Shown one piece after another: positions 9,640-22,818 of a stretch of 64,000 bases of DNA (positions are counted from its first letter, which is position 1; every line of letters starts with the position of its first letter). The DNA lies in the NCBI GenBank assembly GCA_013397075.1, contig VWZS01000547.1, positions 62,240 to 126,239 on the forward strand. Reading direction: 5' to 3'. Source of the DNA: Rhabdornis inornatus. Lineage: Eukaryota > Chordata > Aves > Passeriformes > Rhabdornithidae. The position numbers were made by a program, and so were the translations under genes. The notes under the pieces are model-generated. The model saw only the letters and a list, made by a program, of their open reading frames with translations. It had not been told where the DNA came from and did not search any database.

Positions 9640-9906
9640 CCGCGGGATCCCCGGTCCACTCGCGGAGTGCCCGGTCCACTCGCGGGATCCCCGGTTCTCC
9701 CGCGGTGTCCCCGGTCNGATGCAGGGATGCGGGGTCCGGGTGCGGGGATGCGGGGATGCTGGGTCCGGCTGTGGGGTGCGGGGTTCAGTAGTGCATGGAT
9801 GCAGCGATGCGGGGGCCGGCTGCGGGTTCAGGCTGCGGGGATGCAGCTGCAGGGGTCTGGGTTCGGGGTCTGTCTGGGGGGTCGGGCTGCGGGGCTGCGG
9901 GGCTGC
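9640..9906. repeat. GC-rich short tandem repeats
   Basis: Two adjoining patterns are visible: about 20-bp units around GGATCCCCGGTCCACTCGCG (9646-9715), then a looser 8-18 bp pattern of GCGGGGATGC and GGGTCCGGG (9718-9906). They abut a single N at 9717 and the N run. Such repeats probably caused the assembly breaks. Confidence 0.7.
9717..9717. other. Single-base N, assembly join
   Basis: A lone N separates the two kinds of GC-rich tandem repeat. Confidence 0.95.
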
Positions 9907-9975
9907 NNNNNNNNNNNNNNNNNNNNNNNNNNNNNNNNNNNNNNNNNNNNNNNNNNNNNNNNNNNNNNNNNNNNN
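9907..9975. other. Sequence gap (69 Ns)
   Basis: This is an unresolved gap inside the GC-rich TMEM114 first-intron or promoter region. Missing exon 1 sequence could in principle lie in it or in the single-N joins. Confidence 0.97.
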
Positions 9976-10755
9976 GTTCAAGGGACGGGCGCTCCCCGGC
10001 CGTGCCCGGGACCCGTGGGCAGTGCCTTGTCAATACCTCCCTGTCACTTGCCGAAGGACACATGGGGAGAGCGAATTTTCTGCTACTGTAACCTAATTTT
10101 ACATTAACTTTTAATTCAAGATAATCTAATAAACGTTAACCATTTAGAAGGAAGGAGATGTCTTTTCATTTGGCTCAGGAAATTAAGGGGTGAAAGTTCT
10201 GGGTTAAAGCCATTAAAATGATAAATAATAATATAACGAATAGAAATATAAACATTATATAGTTTATTTACATGAACAATACTATTAATTTAAATGTATT
10301 ATTATGTATCATAATATAGGATTATTATAATCCTATATATCAATAGATAGGATTTCCCCCATGTAGTTAATGTATATGCTAGGCATTTGACTTTTGGCTT
10401 TGATTCCACTCTTAAAAGCCAGGAGTAAGTAATGTTTGCCATAGGCAAGAAAGGATGTTTCTTCCAGAGGAACAGCGAGAAGGAGCAGGTTACAGGAATT
10501 CTCTCTTTGCTGAGCACTGAGCCCCATTGCAATGAGCAGATGTTTCCCTGTTGACTCCAGTGGTCAGGCCCCACGGGAGCAGCTGATGCTGCATGCTAAA
10601 AATCCTCTCATTTCCTTCCCCACATAGGAATGGCTGTTTTAGAAGCAGCTAGTATTTTGTGAATTACATGTACATGCAAAAAACCAAGTATATACATAGC
10701 AAATGGGTATAATAGTGTAAGTTTTTCCTCATTGTTTTCCCCCTTTTTCTAACAG
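9976..10755 (+). other. TMEM114: TMEM114 intron 1, sequenced right part
   Basis: GC drops steeply after about 10060. The AT-rich part contains an 11-bp-arm palindrome at 10314-10338 with a TTA loop. The acceptor is the pyrimidine tract ending TTTTTCTAACAG at 10755. No other exon is recognised. Confidence 0.7.
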
Positions 10756-10836
10756 TGAGGAGTGAATGTTACCCTTTGATAAACCCCTTCTGGCATGAGA
10801 ATGCGAACATCACTGATTCACACAGACAGCTTTTGT
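10756..10836 (+). CDS. TMEM114: TMEM114 exon 2 (81 bp)
   Basis: The acceptor TTTTTCTAACAG ends at 10755 and the donor GTGAGT begins at 10837. Read in phase 1 (split Val codon) it gives RSECYPLINPFWHENANITDS and ends HRQLL plus one base. Human TMEM114 has C-x-PLMNPF, then EN-x-T and S-x-RQLL at this point, so the match is clear. It carries the second half of the first extracellular loop, one cysteine of the claudin-type pair, and a second N-glycosylation sequon NIT. It has no ATG and is only 27 codons, so simple ORF scanning misses it. Confidence 0.93.
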
Positions 10837-13800
10837 GTGAGTAGAGTTTGTATTATTTTATATTTCCATCCACCCTTCCCTCCCTCCCTGGCCATTTACA
10901 AGGACTGATTTCTAATTCAGAGGGGGAATTTGCTGAGAAAGTGTTTTAACTCTGCTTCTGTACAACATCTCTCACTGCCTGTGGTCTTCAAGTGTGTTTA
11001 CTGTTGAAATAACCATCTGTTTGATGACAAGTTCAGCTAATTTCTTCCACAGGAGCAAAACCTCTCTGACTGGAATGGCACAGGATGTACACAATTGTTA
11101 AAAATAAAAGGCAAAAATGTTCACAATCACCTCAAAGGAGTCTGATCACTGAAAATGCTTAAGAACACATTTAAACTAATCTTTAACACAGCTACTTTTC
11201 TAGCTTTTCAGTGGGATTCCTGGCACTGATAAAAGACTTAAGTTTGTGAGAATTTAAGAAAGTAAATCAATGACCAAAAGCAGTGTTCAAAGTCTTTGAA
11301 GAACATCGTGTTCAAAAACATTGAGCTTCTAATATATTTACTTATTTTTCTTTAGATTCATTTGTCAATGCCAGAATGTTTTCAAGAAGTCCAAACTGAA
11401 CATTTTCAAACACTTACAGGCATCTCCTAGAAGACGATTTACCATCTTTGCATTATATATTTGACACAATCCTTTCCTCATACACACTTGTGAGGACTTG
11501 CTTTTTGCAATTTTTTTATTTACTCACTTCTTCTCCCTGACTCTACAGAATACATTAATTTGTCCTGTTTCTTAAAATGGAACTCTTTTCCTCAAAACCA
11601 GCAGTTCCCTGGGCTCCCTGAGGCTTGAGGTGTCTTTAGTTTCTTGGAGCAGCATCTCGTGGTCCAGCTGCAGGTGCAGCACACAAAGCAAGCCTGGGAG
11701 GTGCTGGGGCTGTGGCACAGCTCTGCTGGGAAGGTGCACTAGGAGTCAGGTCTCCGTGAGCTGCTGAAGCAGCCATGTAAACACATCAGCAGGTTCAGGA
11801 CTTACAGCCCAGGATGTCTCTCTGTGCTTTCAAATATAGGAAGTGCCATTTCTTTAATCTTCCGTGCTCAGAACAGAGGGCTGTAGCTGCTCAATGGTAC
11901 TGAAATCAGTGGAAGGGATTTTCTGCTGGATCACTCGAGCCTTTGAGGGGTCAGCATTAACTGAACCTGCCATGTTTTAGGTGTTGGCACCTCCACTTTT
12001 ATGTTTGTGATAGTCCAACATTTCAGGATGAAACCATTTGCTTTTCAAAAGTTGTGTGCATATTTGCAAAAGGTACATTTGTTATTTTCCTCAGGTGAGA
12101 GATTGCAGCTGTTCAGTTAAATATCAAAACAAAAACAAAAAGCAGTGTTTCTTTGGTTATAAAAATGATGTTGGCTTGGAAACAAAGGACTTTGTGAGTC
12201 ATGAAGTGTAAGAAAATAGTGGTTATGAATAAAAATTGGATTAATAATTATGTTTACATGCTCTTCTGGGCCTTGGAGAATTTTTTTTCTCTTGCTTTCA
12301 CATCAAGTACTATTTTTATGTTCCTGGAAAAAGATTTCAGATCTGCAAAGACACTTGCATATTTTATTATAAACAGGCAGTGTCTGTCTGCCTAAAAATG
12401 TTGAGAGAAGAAACCAAAGATACTTCAATTGAAAGAACCTGCTAGGTTTGATTGGAATGCTCTACTGAGTCAATTTTTTGATTTTTTTGCTCAGCTTCAA
12501 TGCAGTTTCAGTGTGGTGAGGCTACAGATCCTCAGCAGTAGCAGCTGAACATAGAAAGTACCATGTCAGTACTTCTTCCTTCTAGGAAATACAAATATTT
12601 CTAAGTGACATCTAGATTCATCAGGTCCTGAGATAGTACCTTCTGTATCAGCGTTACTCTTCTCTCTTAAACGTTTCTGACTGTGGCCACTGAATCATAT
12701 TTAGGCAGATCATGGCAAACCATCTTCATCTACAACATATTTTAACAAGAATTTTAGAGGGAAGTTCTGTGATCATGGACTGCAGTGTAGTTACAACAGT
12801 TTCTTCATCTGCTGCTATATGTGGCAAACAAGCTAATGGCAAGCTTTAAATGGTTAGTTCAAAAAAATTACATTTTTTTCTCTGTGTGCCTGTGAAGGTG
12901 TCTGTGAGGCACAGTCACATGAGTTTAATCTCATTCCCTCTAGCTGTACACATGTATTTCTCACTGTTTGATAGGCACTGAGTTTCATGAGCTCTGGCAA
13001 CATCAAACACGTTTCTTTCTGATTATTCCTAGAAAGACTTTAAAGGACTGTCTCCTGAAGTAGGCACTTAAGTAACGCATTGGTCACATCCCTCATTTTT
13101 CAGAGTTTGAATGCACTTCCTGGCATGTCTTACCTAGACACAAGTGCCAAAGAGATGGGAAAAGTCTGTATGTGAGAGCAAAGGGGTCTAAGTGGAAACA
13201 GAAGTGCTGGGCACTGCCAGAAGACAAACCCTTCATTAGAGAATGAAAAGCCTCCACACTCCCTTCCTCCACATTTCCAATATCTCCCCTATTCATCCTA
13301 GCAGATTCCTTTTAGGATTATTGTCTACTTCAAATCGAGCTCCTGGCAAATTAAAATAATTGGGTGCATGAGTTAAAATCCTGTGCTAGCAGCAATATTA
13401 CCCAGGCAATCTACCTAGGGCTTGTTAAACCTGGGACTGTGATGTATTTTCACATCATAGGAGCACTCTTGGGCTCCTCTCATGGATTAGACACAAACAC
13501 ACTCTCTCCTCGACATTAGCCTTCCATTTCTCTTACCACTCCCCCCAGCTGAACATGCAGGGTATAGCCTCTCTCCCTCTCAAACCCACGATGGATAAAA
13601 TATTTCCCTATTACAGATTACATTATGGCCTGGTTATTTATTTGTTTAAAACATCAGCTATTTGTTAAAGAAAAATACCACTTAACTGCCTATCACTAGC
13701 TTTTCTGAAATTCTGCATTAATAAAATTCTTTTTCACTGGAGATGTACACTTTCCTCTGGTCCAAACAGGAATAAAACGAAAGTTACATATAATTAGAGA

Positions 13801-16800
13801 GTTATATGTAATATAGACAGTTATTAGAGTCTCTTGGTGACTACTAGGATTAAAGATAGCCCTCTGAAAATTCCCCTTAGAATTTAAATTTGTCAGCAAA
13901 GACACCTCTGATATTTTGCCTTGCCATGTGTTCTCCTGTGCCAGCTATGGCAGACAAGCAGCAAGAGCAACATTTTTCACGGTGAGCTGAATCTATCTCT
14001 CTCTAAATGACAAAATAAGGATGTCACTGACTTCAAAGGCAGCTGCATCTAGTTCGAGCAGCTTCGCCATTTTCCAGCAGCAGAAATGTAACATCCAAAA
14101 TCAGATCTAGATGTTGAGGATCACACACAGAGAGAGTGAAGCTGCTGAGTAGAAGGAATAGTAGTGCTTAATCAGCTGAAACCTTTTCCCCAAGAGTTTG
14201 AGCTTTCTAAAAGAATTTCTTAAAAGAAAAGAAAAACCCAAACAAGAAACCTCAACATGTTACACTGGTGAAAAGTTGCTCTTAGACATTTTTGTCATAT
14301 AAATATTTTCCATTTACCAAAGCCTATGTTGTTAATAATGAGTAAATACCAGTACGGATTTAGCTGAAGGCAGCACCAGTGTAATCCTTGCAAAATGAAA
14401 AATACCGTAAATATTTCTATCGAAAACCAGACAATATCTCTTGAATCTCAGCTTTGCACTTGAGCTGCTGCAGGGTCCCACCAGCACTGCAGAGCTGGGG
14501 CTGGAGTTATGAAAAATAGTGTGAGAGGAGCTGCTATTCTTTCTCACTGTCTGTGTGACCCACAAACCGTCTGCATTAGGTACCTACAAGATAAGATTAA
14601 GCCTCTGGCAATCCTGATCTTTTGTCAGACTTGAACAACATGGCCAGTGACTGGTTTCCTTTTACTGGTCCATTTTTCGTGCTCTCCTCTATTCCTGACC
14701 CACCCAGAAATGAGTGCTTAATGGATGTGGTATCCACTCATATTGTTTTTCCTGTTATAAAATCAAGACTGGAGCGTGCAGCTGCCCATGCACAACTGCT
14801 TAAAGTATTCTCCCCAGAGTATTTTTATTTTTTCTTTCTTAGACATGAATGTATCTGGAACCATGAGGCTGCAGACAAGTTCGTGCTTCCTGCAGGGAAA
14901 CAATCATTGCAACAGAGGCAGCTCTGATACTTCAGTTGTTTTAACGTAACAGCCTCCTTGCTTTCTTCCTCAACAAAATGAGTTTAATAGTACACATAAA
15001 CTTGTCTGAATTTCCTTACAGCATGTGGACCCTGTAACAGTCATGGACTTCACCCTGCTCCTCATGGTCCTGCTTCATTTTTACTGCATTGCAGTTCATA
15101 ATGTTATAAAGAATTCTCTATTCTTTGGCCACCCTGATATTTTTTTCCTGAGGGATTTACAGTTCTTTGCAAATTTTCTTTTGGTTTTAAGCTACCAGAA
15201 GGAAACAGCTGGGGCTGGAGCAAGAGCCATTTCAGAGGCCAAGTGAAATAAGACCCAAATGATGCTCATAGAAATTCTAGTTTAATTGGTCTGGTAGGTG
15301 TGTACCTGTTTCTGAGCAACCGTGCACTGTTCCTTCAGAGAGGTGCCAGTGAACATCTGCTCCAGTACTTACTGTAGATATGACAGTAAATACATACAGA
15401 AATCTGAGATAAGTTCAGCACCACTGCAGCTGAGGCCTAGCAAGTGGCAAGTTCTGATAAATGTGCTGGTTTTCAGATTCATTGGTACCACAGCAGCAGA
15501 ATGTGAGCCACGGTGCATTGCTCACATTCATCATTCTGCCCATTCCTACTACTGCAGTTTCTGTCAGTGCCACCTGCTCCAGGTCTAGCATAATTCTATT
15601 TCTGCTATCTGCAATTGAGCTTCCCGTTTAGCTGGGAGATTTTTTGAGAAAAGCACGAAGCCAGAATGTGTAACAAACAGACTAGAGCCTGGCTAATCAT
15701 CCTGGAGACCCCTAACTCTGGGAGCAATGCTCCTCCATCCCTTTTCTCTGTCGAACAGGGGATGTCCCCATCCCTGTGCCCCAAGCCCAGAAGTCTCACA
15801 TTTAGCCACAGGTGAGTTCTTTCAGTTGTTCCTTGGTATCCTAAGTTATTTCTTTGCTTTTTTCCTAGCAAGAAAGCCAGACTTTCTCTGTGCACTGTTT
15901 CTTCTTGGCTTTGCCAAGCCCTTCTGGAGCAGCCCCATTGGTTTAACAACTGCCAGGAGTCTGTTTCAACTGGAGGCTTTTGTCTTTCTAACTGGCTGTA
16001 ATAGTTACTGCTGGGTAAGATAAACAGGCCCTTAATTAAGCTCTTCTGAGCCACTGCCATTTGGAGTATTTCTGATGAGGTGATATTACAGATTTCTAGG
16101 CACTATTTGCTATTATAAGCTGTGCAAACAAATCCAAAGTTAGTTTGAAGCAATTAAGCTCCAGGATGTTAACAGGAGATGATTAACAAAACTGCTGGGC
16201 TTGCACTTGGCTCCTTCTGACACCGCTCAGTGTTTCTATTTCATTCCACAGATTTCTCTCACAAACAATTTCCTCAACAACTGTGTTGGGTGCTAATTTA
16301 GAAATGCCTGCCAAATTCTCAGATCTGGACACACAGTGCAGATGTCATTCTCACAGATACTTGGCCAGACCTCTAGTAATAGAGCTTTGGTTAGCTAATG
16401 TAAAACTTCAGTAACTACAATTAAGCAATTTGGTTCTTGTTTGCTTCAAAAAAGGTTTGCTTCAAAGTTTTTTTGAAAGTTTATGAGTTTGTTTCAGTAT
16501 TTCCAAGATTAAACCATTAGATCTTTCATGTTTGACTAACAGGGAACTCAGGTATTGAGAAACAGGTGTGGGAAACCGAGTTCTGTTTTACAAGAAAGTG
16601 CACATGCCTCTTGTGCAAAATGCTTAGGGTGGGTTTTTTTCCAATACTAGATTAATTTCATCAATATGAAGACAGTTATATGTTTAATACATAATGCATA
16701 AATATGTATTTCAACAGAAGCTAAAAAACCACTAAAATTACTGCAAAATTAATGTTTTAACTTCTTTCACAGATGATTATTGAAGACAGAAACACAGTAA

Positions 16801-19472
16801 AGATATTTTAAGTCATGTTCTTCTATAAACTAATTCTGTTCCTCTAATCAAGGAATATAATGGCATAATATCATATGCCAGATGGCATGAATTCAGATTC
16901 CTGAGTGGTTTCCATGGCAGCATTTTAGAATAAGTTTCCCAGGCAGTTGCAGATTTTAAAGTACAAATGGGTATTAGATATTGAACTAGAATACTGGAGA
17001 TTATAAAAGTACTATTTAACCAAATAGAATTCACTAAATATTTGATTTTAAAAAAGCTGCTGGTGGTTAATGAGAAGTGTGATCTCAGCTGTGGGTAGGA
17101 AAAGTAAGGTTCTGTTGCCATGGGGTTTGTGGGTTTCAGCTGAGCTATCCCTAAACCCTATATTTTCACTGAAGAGAGCATAAAAATCAGAGTTGGTCTG
17201 ATATTGTAGCTGTTGCAGATCATTCATATAATCTAGGACACCCCAAGGATGCTCTGCTATGGTTTTCCTTTCCCTTTCCGTCACAAAGTTCCCTTCAGAG
17301 TTGTGTTTTGCTCACCCACGTGTCCTGACTCAGGTTGCAGCAGCTGAAATCATGCAATGACAAGAAAATCAAAGACATGGCAAGTTAGTGCTGCTGTGCT
17401 GGGGTGGAGTTTGTTAGCAGTGACTTGGACTGGTGAGGGACACCTGGAAAATCACAAACCAGAGAGCCAGCCATGAACTTTTCTGTGTTTGTTCTCTGTC
17501 AGCAAGGCCAAGTCTGAGGACAGAGTTGCACAATTCTTACATTCATACTTTTCAAATGTTAATTGCATCCTCAAGATTTTATCCTCCCAGGGCTTTTTCA
17601 CCTTTTACATGCAAGACCAAAGCTAAGACGACAGGACACGTGGATGTCAGAATGGTGGGGAATAATCAAAATGAGACCAAAAAGCCCTCAGCAAGCTCAA
17701 ATGTGGCTGAAGACCACGCTCATGTTGCTGCTGCCTCTCTAGAATATGAGAACTGAATTGAGTGTCCAATCTCGTCACAGTGAGTTTCATCACATCCCAA
17801 ACAACCACTTCAAACCACACAAAACTCCTGAACTCAGTTCCATGGCTATTTCTCATCTTGGAGTTCAGCTAAGATTTGCAGGCAGTTTTGACCTGCTGGT
17901 TTGTTCCCAGTGATCTGAAGATTGATCTGGCTGTTAGCACTGAGGATTGCTTCAGGTCTGTGTTTCTTAGCCAGGAACAGCAGCCAGTGGCCAGTTTTGC
18001 TGAAGGAAGGCCCAGGGAGTGTCCTCAGCTTTAGAGTCTCAGAGGGAAGGTGCTCTCTTCAGTGCAGACTGTTGAATTCATGATTTCTGAGCATCAGCTG
18101 GTCCTGATGTGGGCATATCTGGGGTTGAATATGAAAATATAATAACCAGTGTAAATAAGCAGAAAAAGACCCTCAGAAAATCGTCAGCTCCCAAAACTTT
18201 GTCATTTGCCACATTTTTTTTTGTTAGCATGTTCTGTGCTACACAAAACAAGTAATTATATCTGGAAACAACATTCTACTCAAGTACAGACATAAACAAT
18301 GTCTGCCTTGATGCCATGCAGACCCTTCCTAACCTTCCAGGCTTCTGGAACTGAACACAGACATGTACACAATTATGTCTGATCTTTATAATGCCACTGT
18401 AGAGGATGAGCTGGATCCTTAGCCAGTGGCAGCTGCAGTACCTCCAGTTCTGTGGGCAGTTACAGTGACTTGAAAAAAATTGATCATTTGATCATACACC
18501 AACTGTGAACTTTTAAGTGATTTCTTTTCCTAAGCTAATGGTGTATTGTTCCTCTGTGAAATTGAGACAATGAAACCTAGACCCCTTCAGAATATGGAGT
18601 TTACATTTTCTTTTCTCAGTTACTCTGCACTTTACTCTGGTGTGAAACTAATTGATACTGGAATTACTTTTTTTGGTTATTACTCTAAAAAAGCGTTGGG
18701 TTGAATGTTGTGGATAGATTTCATCAGAGGGAACAATGACACAATAATGGTTTATGATGGAAAAAAACAGGGTGATATGAAAAAATACATAGCAACCCTC
18801 TGTTTGCACAGCTATTAAAATGTTATAGGGATCAAGAAAGACTAATGTAAAACATTTAGTGTGGGAGGAAGCAAGCAGGATAGGTTAATGCACTTAGTGA
18901 AGCTGCTGTAGAAAAAAGTGACAGAGAATCAGAGCTGGATGGGAAAATTTACCTCTAGTTGATGGTCAGTTGCAGCAAAGGAAAAGGTCAACAATTTGCT
19001 ACATCAGTGCAGTAGAGGACACGTGACAGAAGAGAAACATTTAATCAAATCAGGGCTGGATCTCACCTCCCAAACAGAGCATTGTGATTCACATAACAGG
19101 ACTACTTTTTATTAAGGTTGCCAGTGCCTACCTGGTATGCAGGGCATCACCTGATATCCAGCTAGCTCAGGAGCTGAGAGCAGTTTAATTGCTCATATAT
19201 ATCTGTGTAGGCATATCCTTTATATCTGTGGTCTGTGTTTGAAACACAGGCTGTGATCCTGTGAGGGTTTGTTCTGCTTATCATTTCATGCATACCATAT
19301 GTTTGTCCTGCTGATTTGCACTGAAAACCCGAGGGGTTGTCCAATTTCTTGTTTGTGCAGCACAGAATGAGACTTTGATCCTGATCAGGTGCTCTGCATT
19401 TAATAATTATTGGTAAATCCACCAACACCATAATAAAATATTAAAATACTAACATTCTTCATTTTTCTTCAG
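10837..19472 (+). other. TMEM114: TMEM114 intron 2 (8.6 kb)
   Basis: This is a long intron between donor GTGAGT (10837) and acceptor TTTTTCTTCAG (19472). It is mostly unremarkable AT-rich sequence. Open frames of 100-151 codons (14622-14927, 15605-16060 minus, 17433-17756) show no recognisable domain. I saw no CR1 or LTR of any length in it, though old fragments could be missed by eye. Confidence 0.75.
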
Positions 19473-19610
19473 ACATGCATGGAACATTTGTCATCCTGAT
19501 GCCCCTCAGCCTGATACTGATGATTTTTGGAGGAATGACTGGATTCATCAGTATTCTTGCCAGGGCCTACCTACTGCTCCTAATGACGGGACTGCTTTTC
19601 CTTTTTGGAG
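19473..19610 (+). CDS. TMEM114: TMEM114 exon 3 (second membrane helix and start of the third)
   Basis: A 138-bp exon. It starts by completing a Tyr codon (TAC) and reads [20 protein letters not shown], then MTGFISILARAYLLLLMTGLLF, LFG and one base. The second helix is [21 protein letters not shown] and the third begins AYLLLLMTGLLFLFG. The human protein has [20 protein letters not shown] at this point as I recall it. The acceptor CAG ends at 19472 and the donor GTACTA begins at 19611; the phase fits exon 4. Confidence 0.95.
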
Positions 19611-22192
19611 GTACTAAACCAAACTCCTGGCCTAACTGTTTTAGATAACAAGAGGTTGTATCTGGGAAACGCCACTTTGTTTCCCAGGGAATAAAAGTCA
19701 AGCAGGGATTTGCTTTCAGAATAATGCTGGTGTTCATTCACCTGGTGTCTTCTGGGGTCCTGACTGAGGAATAGATCTACTTAGGAAAGGCAAATATCCC
19801 TCCATGGTGAGTGAGTCACCCTTTGAACAATCTGTGTTTGCTGTGCCCATTAACACAAAACATTTAATAACTTCTCAGCACGGTGCACAAATTCCTTACA
19901 GACAGGGTGATGGAAAAGTGACTGTGGAATTATTAAATCGTAGGCTTGCACAGATTTTGCAACTATTAAGAAAACTGATGTTTTTAAAAAGGCATTTGCA
20001 TTGAGTTCCTGCAAAGGGTCTTGTAAAAGGCATTCCTGGATTAGCCTCACTGCTAGTTTTGATCCAGAGTGGTGTCCCCAAACTGTGGGTCACAAAAGGA
20101 AACCCCCAAAAGCTATTTTAGTTGGAGTGTAACATTTTAATTTGAAGTTAGTAAAATGCTTTTACATTTCTTTTTATTTTTTTCTTTTTTGCTGTATCCA
20201 AACCCACTGTGTTTTAGAAAGTAATTTATGAGTTAAAAACCATAAAAATATTCTGTCAAAGTAGGAAAACTGTGTTTAAATCTGCATTTTCTGTTCCGAG
20301 CAGACTTTCAGTGCTGTTTCACAATGTAACTTAAAACAGAATTTTTTCCTGACAGAAAAGGGGATCCTCAGAATTGGATCTCATCAACTGCTCACACAGT
20401 CCTATTTTTAAGAAGAAAATGCTAAGAGATTGCTGGAAGCAAATGCTGCTGTCTCAAAGCCATGCCTGAGCTTTTTCATCTGAAATGCTCTAACACAGAC
20501 CAACCATCCCCCATTATGATTGTCTCCTAAAAAGAAGAGGAAGTTCTAATTCCTCAGAACAGCAGAAAGCTGTATTCACTGAAAAGGCTGGTGGAAAACT
20601 GCTCCAAATAGCCAGTGAAAAATGAAAAGCTGTGAAGTGCCAGGCATGATTGTCCCACTGAGGAGTAGAGCAGGGGGCCTTTCTAAGCTTTTGGGGCTGT
20701 AAAGAGGGAAAGGAAACAGAGGCAGTGTCAGGAGGGGAAAGGAACAGAGACAGTGTCAGGAAGGGTTGCTTCACGTTCTGGGGATGCAGCTGGTGCAGTT
20801 TCCCAGGAAAACATGAACAGGCTGCAGGGTGGCCTTTGGTTGGGACCAGCCCCCCATCCTGCTCTGCCTGGATGCACAGAACAGTTTTGAGCTCACTCAG
20901 ATTCACAAAGTTGAATATTCGTTAGATAGTTCTGTCTCAGCAGAAAGAGATATTTGGAGATGCTGTTCCAGAAATGTGGGGTTTTTTTAACCCCTCAGAA
21001 CTGATATGTTCCACATGTCAGGACATCCTATATGTTTCCCCATTTTTTTAGAAAGGGGAATCACAGAATTCAGTGCACCTTGTTGAAAATGTCAACAAAT
21101 CAGTCTTTTCTACTTCTGCTGACAAAAGGTATGAAGCAATCTTTTTCCCCCTCCTTGCAGAGGACTATGGTAAGGTACAGGCATCATATGATGGTTAAAA
21201 TCAGGAATATGAGTATGAATTTGGACTGATGGATAACCCAATACTATTCTGTCTTCTGGTTTGCCTCTAATTAAACATATATTTCTTTCAAAAAGGCAAA
21301 TTCATCAAGACTTACTGTAATTTAACATAAAGCTATACCAAATTTTTCTCCCTCATAATCAAATAAGACACTATTTTGTCCTGAAAGGGTTTCAGTATTT
21401 ACCTTGTCTGGGCTGCAGTCCTTTTATCCAAGGCCTTGTTACTGGATCTATTCTGCTGCTGATCCAGTAAAGGGTGATTACCTGTCCTTTGACTGACTGG
21501 GATGCCAGGCTCAGGATGTAGTGTGTACCTGTTCCAGATGTGCCATTCCCTACATTTGCCACCTTTTGAACAGTCTTTTCACTCTGAAAACATCTGTCTC
21601 CTTGTTTGAGTGCCTTTATTAATTTATTTTTAGTCTGTCCCAAGGATGTCTTTGACTCAGATGTTAGGAAGTGATGGATAGTCATGACAGCACAACACTT
21701 GGTGGAAGGTGGTAGTAAAGACCAACAAATTTACAATAAACACTCAAAACTGACAATACTCAGAAAACAGCCTCAATTCAGTGACCTGAAATGCAAGAAT
21801 CTGTGTCTCTGTGGGATTTCTTGCATCCAGGGAGACAACTGTACATGGTGCTCAGCAGTGAGGAATCAGGATACATTATAATACAGTTCTGAAAACAGAG
21901 ATGCACATGCATTAGGTATCTGTAAAATATAGGACTCCATTTTTATTGTGGGAGGCTTGCTGCCAGACATTGTGATTCAGTCTTTAACAGTAGGAACACA
22001 TTATCCTCGGTGCACACAAATAACCCTGCCTTTACTTCCCTCTCACCAATCCCAGTTAGGTTTCAAAGATAATCTGTAAATTTGACCTGGCTAGAATAGG
22101 AAGGAGTGGCAAAGAGGCCCTAAGACATATCCAATTAATTGTTTTTAATTTCTTAAAAACTGCTAAGTAGCTGAACTTGTTTCTCTTTTCAG
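19611..22192 (+). other. TMEM114: TMEM114 intron 3 (2.6 kb)
   Basis: This intron contains a small imperfect tandem duplication at about 20705-20765 (two units around AGAGACAGTGTCAGGA). Otherwise no repeat or exon is recognised. The acceptor is TTCTCTTTTCAG ending at 22192. Confidence 0.75.
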
Positions 22193-22425
22193 CTCTTGTT
22201 ACCCTTACAGGAATCAGTGTCTATATTGCATATTCATCTGCTGCCTTCCAAGAAGCTGTTTGCCTCCTGAGGAGCAAGGATCTCCTGGTGGAAATCGATA
22301 TCAGGTTTGGCTGGTCCCTGGCACTAGTCTGGATCTCCTTTGTGGCAGAAGTGCTCACTGGGGCTGTGTTCCTCCTGGCAGCAAGAGTCGTGGGTCTGAA
22401 ACGGCAGCACGAACAGGCTTTATGA
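22193..22425 (+). CDS. TMEM114: TMEM114 last coding exon (end of third helix, fourth helix and stop)
   Basis: The G carried from exon 3 plus CT makes Ala, then LVTLTGISVYIAYSSAAFQEA completes the third helix and starts the second extracellular loop. RFGWSLALVWISF and VAEVLTGAVFLLAARVV form the fourth helix. The short cytoplasmic tail GLKRQHEQAL ends at TGA 22423-22425. Human TMEM114 ends in a similarly short basic tail. The frame is intact, so exons 2-4 argue for a functional gene and against a pseudogene; only exon 1 is damaged, by assembly. Confidence 0.95.
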
Positions 22426-22818
22426 GCAGCAGGTGCCTTTGCATCAACAGAGCCCTGCAGAGCCTGATAATTCGGATTACTTGGTCCATCTGGTCACTAG
22501 GGGTAATAAGAGTGGCAAGGTCAAGAACCTTGTCAGCTGTGGTAAGCCTTTTTCCTCACAGATGGTTAAAAACCACAAAGATTGAGTAAACCAGTGAAAC
22601 ATTCCAGGTGTTGTCAATTAGGAAATGCTTGTGTCCTTAGAAGAAAGTGCATTGCAGTGTTTGTATTTCCAGAATAATTTCACCTGGCAGCTCATCAGAC
22701 ATCTCCATTCATTGCTAAGAACAAGGCAGATTTCTTGCTTTCTTTTCTCTTTTCTGCTGTCTCAGCAAAGTGCCTCAGAGTACCTTGCAGGCCAGATTTT
22801 AGTTTCTCCTGAGAGTTC

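Larger units (their letters stand above)
8990..9906 (+). promoter_or_regulatory. TMEM114: CpG-rich region around TMEM114 exon 1
   Basis: GC- and CpG-rich sequence starts near 8990 and continues to the N run at 9907. It contains the exon 1 fragment and, at 9640-9715 and 9717-9906, short tandem units (CCGGTCCACTCGCGG-like, then GCGGGGATG-like). The location fits the TMEM114 promoter and first intron. The assembly here is broken, so the true order of promoter, exon and intron is uncertain. Confidence 0.55.

Noticed and set aside
8846..9679. 175-277 codon minus-strand and 170-223 codon plus-strand frames across TMEM114 exon 1
   Set aside because: They run through the single-N joins and the artificial 276-bp duplication, so they repeat the same text twice. 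They are shadows of the misassembly.
15605..16060. 151-codon minus-strand frame in TMEM114 intron 2
   Set aside because: No family resemblance, no promoter or splice signals assigned. Treated as chance.
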